Assembly (NCBI GenBank): GCA_964057225.1
Contig: OZ059896.1
Location: forward strand, 17,434,501 to 17,498,500
Source of the DNA: Auanema rhodensis
Lineage: Eukaryota; Nematoda; Chromadorea; Rhabditida; Rhabditidae
Direction of reading: 5' to 3'
Length of the DNA: 64,000 nt
Numbering within the stretch: the first letter of the stretch is position 1; every line of letters begins with the position of its first letter. Of this stretch, positions 62,380 through 64,000 are shown piece after piece. Position numbers and translations under genes: made by a program. The notes beneath the pieces are model-generated. The model was not told where the DNA came from and ran no database searches. It saw only the letters and a program-made list of their open reading frames with translations.

Positions 62380-63237
62380 TAATGCTATCTATCTATTATT
62401 AAGTGATAAAACTGGCTGTTCTCATGTTTTAACTTTAACAATTAATCCAATTGTGTTAAAGTTTTAGTGGAAAAAAACATTAAAACTGTTTTCATGCAAT
62501 TTCTTTGAACAAAAAAAAAATGTTCAACTTTCGCAGGTTTGTTTTGTTGTTTTTGCTTCTAAGTTCTAGCTATTAAGATTTCAAGCCTTATTTCCAATCA
62601 AGTGTTTCTTTTTTGCATAAAATTGTGAATTTTGGGCCCCAATCACGTCATCATGTCAACGCTATGACTAAATTGAGCATGTGCAGGTTGAAACATTTAC
62701 CTCTTCCCACCTTCTTGCAGCTTTTTTTTTCTAAAAAAATGCTTTTGCAATGGTGCTATGAACTGCACCAATCTCGTTGCTCTTTCAAAGACCTTAATTG
62801 AATTTATTATAGTTAATTCAGCAGTTTTACTGTGTGATCGTCGTTTATAAATCTGAATTCATTATCCAATTTTCACTTTAATAGTGCAATTTCATATTCC
62901 ATCGTCTTGTGAATTGTTCCGCCAATTGTTTCTTTATTCATCGTAAAGTTTTCAAATATATATATATCTTTGTGTGTGTATAGTATTCTTATTACTTATA
63001 TATCAATATATAAGTATAATTATATGGAATTATGGATATTTTTTGAGCTTCAATCCTTATTTTTCTGTCAAAATGTGGCGTTTTCAAAGACATTAGTTCA
63101 TCCATTAATCGAGACAACAGCCAAGGAAAACTAACAAATCATAGGTAATTTTCCTAATAATCGTCCTAAAGCTAAGCAACTATATTTCATTTTTGGTCTT
63201 TTTTTCTCTAATATTTACTTCACTTTCTCTTGCTTTT

Positions 63238-63258
63238 GCTTTCTCTCTCTCTCTCTGT
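63238..63258. repeat. (CT)n microsatellite
   Basis: CTCTCTCTCT run on the plus strand, within a longer pyrimidine-rich section continuing to about 63370. Confidence 0.8.
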
Positions 63259-64000
63259 GTTATGCTTTTGATTTCTCTTCAAAAACCCGCAATTTCCTTG
63301 TCTCCCTTTCAATCTCTCCCTCTCTATCAATTGACGTCTCCTATTCTCAATTTCTCTTTTCTCTCTTTATAGTATTACTCTTGTGATATGAGCAGAAGCA
63401 AATTTTTGAAGAAAAATAGATATACTTACTAGAATGTTTATTCCACTATACTTTATACCAAATATTGAGACGTTTAAGATGTACAGAATAAGAAAAATAT
63501 AAAAAATATTCATGCAAATAATTGTTTTTGAACTCAAATTGATAAGTTGTACGTAGAATTTTATAAATTTCGTAAAATTATTAGTTTTTTCAACGTTTTA
63601 TATATGAATTATTCTGAATTTTTCAATTTTTTAAAGTAATGTTAGATGTTGGTTACGTAAAATCCATAGTATTCTGAATGTTATTCATTAATTTCCCTCT
63701 GCTTCCAAAAAATAACTGGTAAATCCTAAGGAAAGGCCAAGCTTAGGCCGACCTTATTTGTTAAATATTGTTCCATTTCCATCAACAGATGTTCTTCGTT
63801 TTCAAAGAAAAACATGAATTCTCCTTTTACTTCTTCTGCTCATGATGATCAAGCATGTCGTCTACGACATACACGGCGCCATTGCTGATGCTGATGATAT
63901 TGAAGAAGAGAGGGAGAGACCCAGACAGTGTAGCGAACACAGAAGACATACGAAGAAGCTAGATTGCAAGAAGAGAGAAATGGGTATAGTAGGGAACATG

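Larger units (their letters stand above)
57606..64000. other. 6.4-kb gene-poor region with GA/CT tracts
   Basis: No coding region, tRNA or other RNA gene could be supported on either strand. The sequence is AT-rich with many polypurine and polypyrimidine repeats (listed separately), T runs, and a CA-rich patch at 58420-58460. An inverted repeat of 10 bp with a four-base loop is at 62993-63016. It may be the regulatory region or a long first intron/5' UTR of a gene beyond the right edge. Confidence 0.5.

Noticed and set aside
62993-63016. 10-bp AT-rich inverted repeat with four-base loop
   Set aside because: Almost all A/T, so expected by chance in this composition; not reported as a structured element.

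Overview
The window is nuclear DNA of a nematode, most likely a rhabditid related to Caenorhabditis. The evidence is an AT-rich, gene-dense sequence whose genes are cut by many very short introns (often 44-60 nt, GT...TTTCAG or TTTTAG). It also carries nematode-specific families: a cuticle collagen, a transthyretin-like protein, two serpentine chemoreceptor-like GPCRs and an Acetyltransf_18-type GNAT protein. Many housekeeping proteins are easy to recognise from short conserved motifs. Gene models below were spliced by eye, so outer boundaries are usually firmer than every internal junction. Lower-case symbols are C. elegans names inferred by homology.

Layout. 1-141: C-terminus of a basic, probably ribosomal, protein. 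273-11502, minus: ST7, then mon-2, then an ASNSD1-type asparagine-synthetase-like gene, close together and probably one transcription unit. 11914-13542, plus: ubc-9 and a thioredoxin-like gene with almost no spacer between them. 14298-16314, plus: an SRE-like receptor and a small Cys-rich secreted/anchored protein. 16451-21713, minus: a DDX20/Gemin3 helicase (mel-46) followed 132 bp later by methionine aminopeptidase 2 (map-2). 22278-24830, plus: a Bora homolog (spat-1) and TRMT112. 25412-26492, minus: a fatty-acid elongase. A 2.4-kb gap then holds an unusual cluster of predicted RNA hairpins and a palindromic E-box.

28948-37309, minus: cpsf-4, a PCGF RING protein, the V-ATPase A subunit, TMEM115 and a small secreted protein, mostly separated by about 130-450 bp. 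38423-40700, plus: a transthyretin-like gene and a GPCR. 41636-43976, minus: V-ATPase subunits c and C in the order vha-3, vha-11. Then come an SDR dehydrogenase (44453-45441), an LC8-type dynein light chain (46335-46902) and a cuticle collagen (48218-49203), all minus. 51424-55598, plus: a PAN/apple-domain extracellular protein with a Cys-rich, possibly TSP1-like tail. 56050-57605, plus: the GNAT-like protein. The last 6.4 kb has no gene I can support and is rich in GA/CT microsatellites.

Functional themes: three V-ATPase subunits lie within 12.5 kb; three proteins linked to Golgi or endomembrane traffic or membranes (ST7, MON2, TMEM115) are present; RNA-processing and protein-maturation genes (cpsf-4, mel-46, map-2, TRMT112, ubc-9) are frequent; and two extracellular-matrix genes (collagen and PAN protein) are transcribed divergently from a shared 2.2-kb region.
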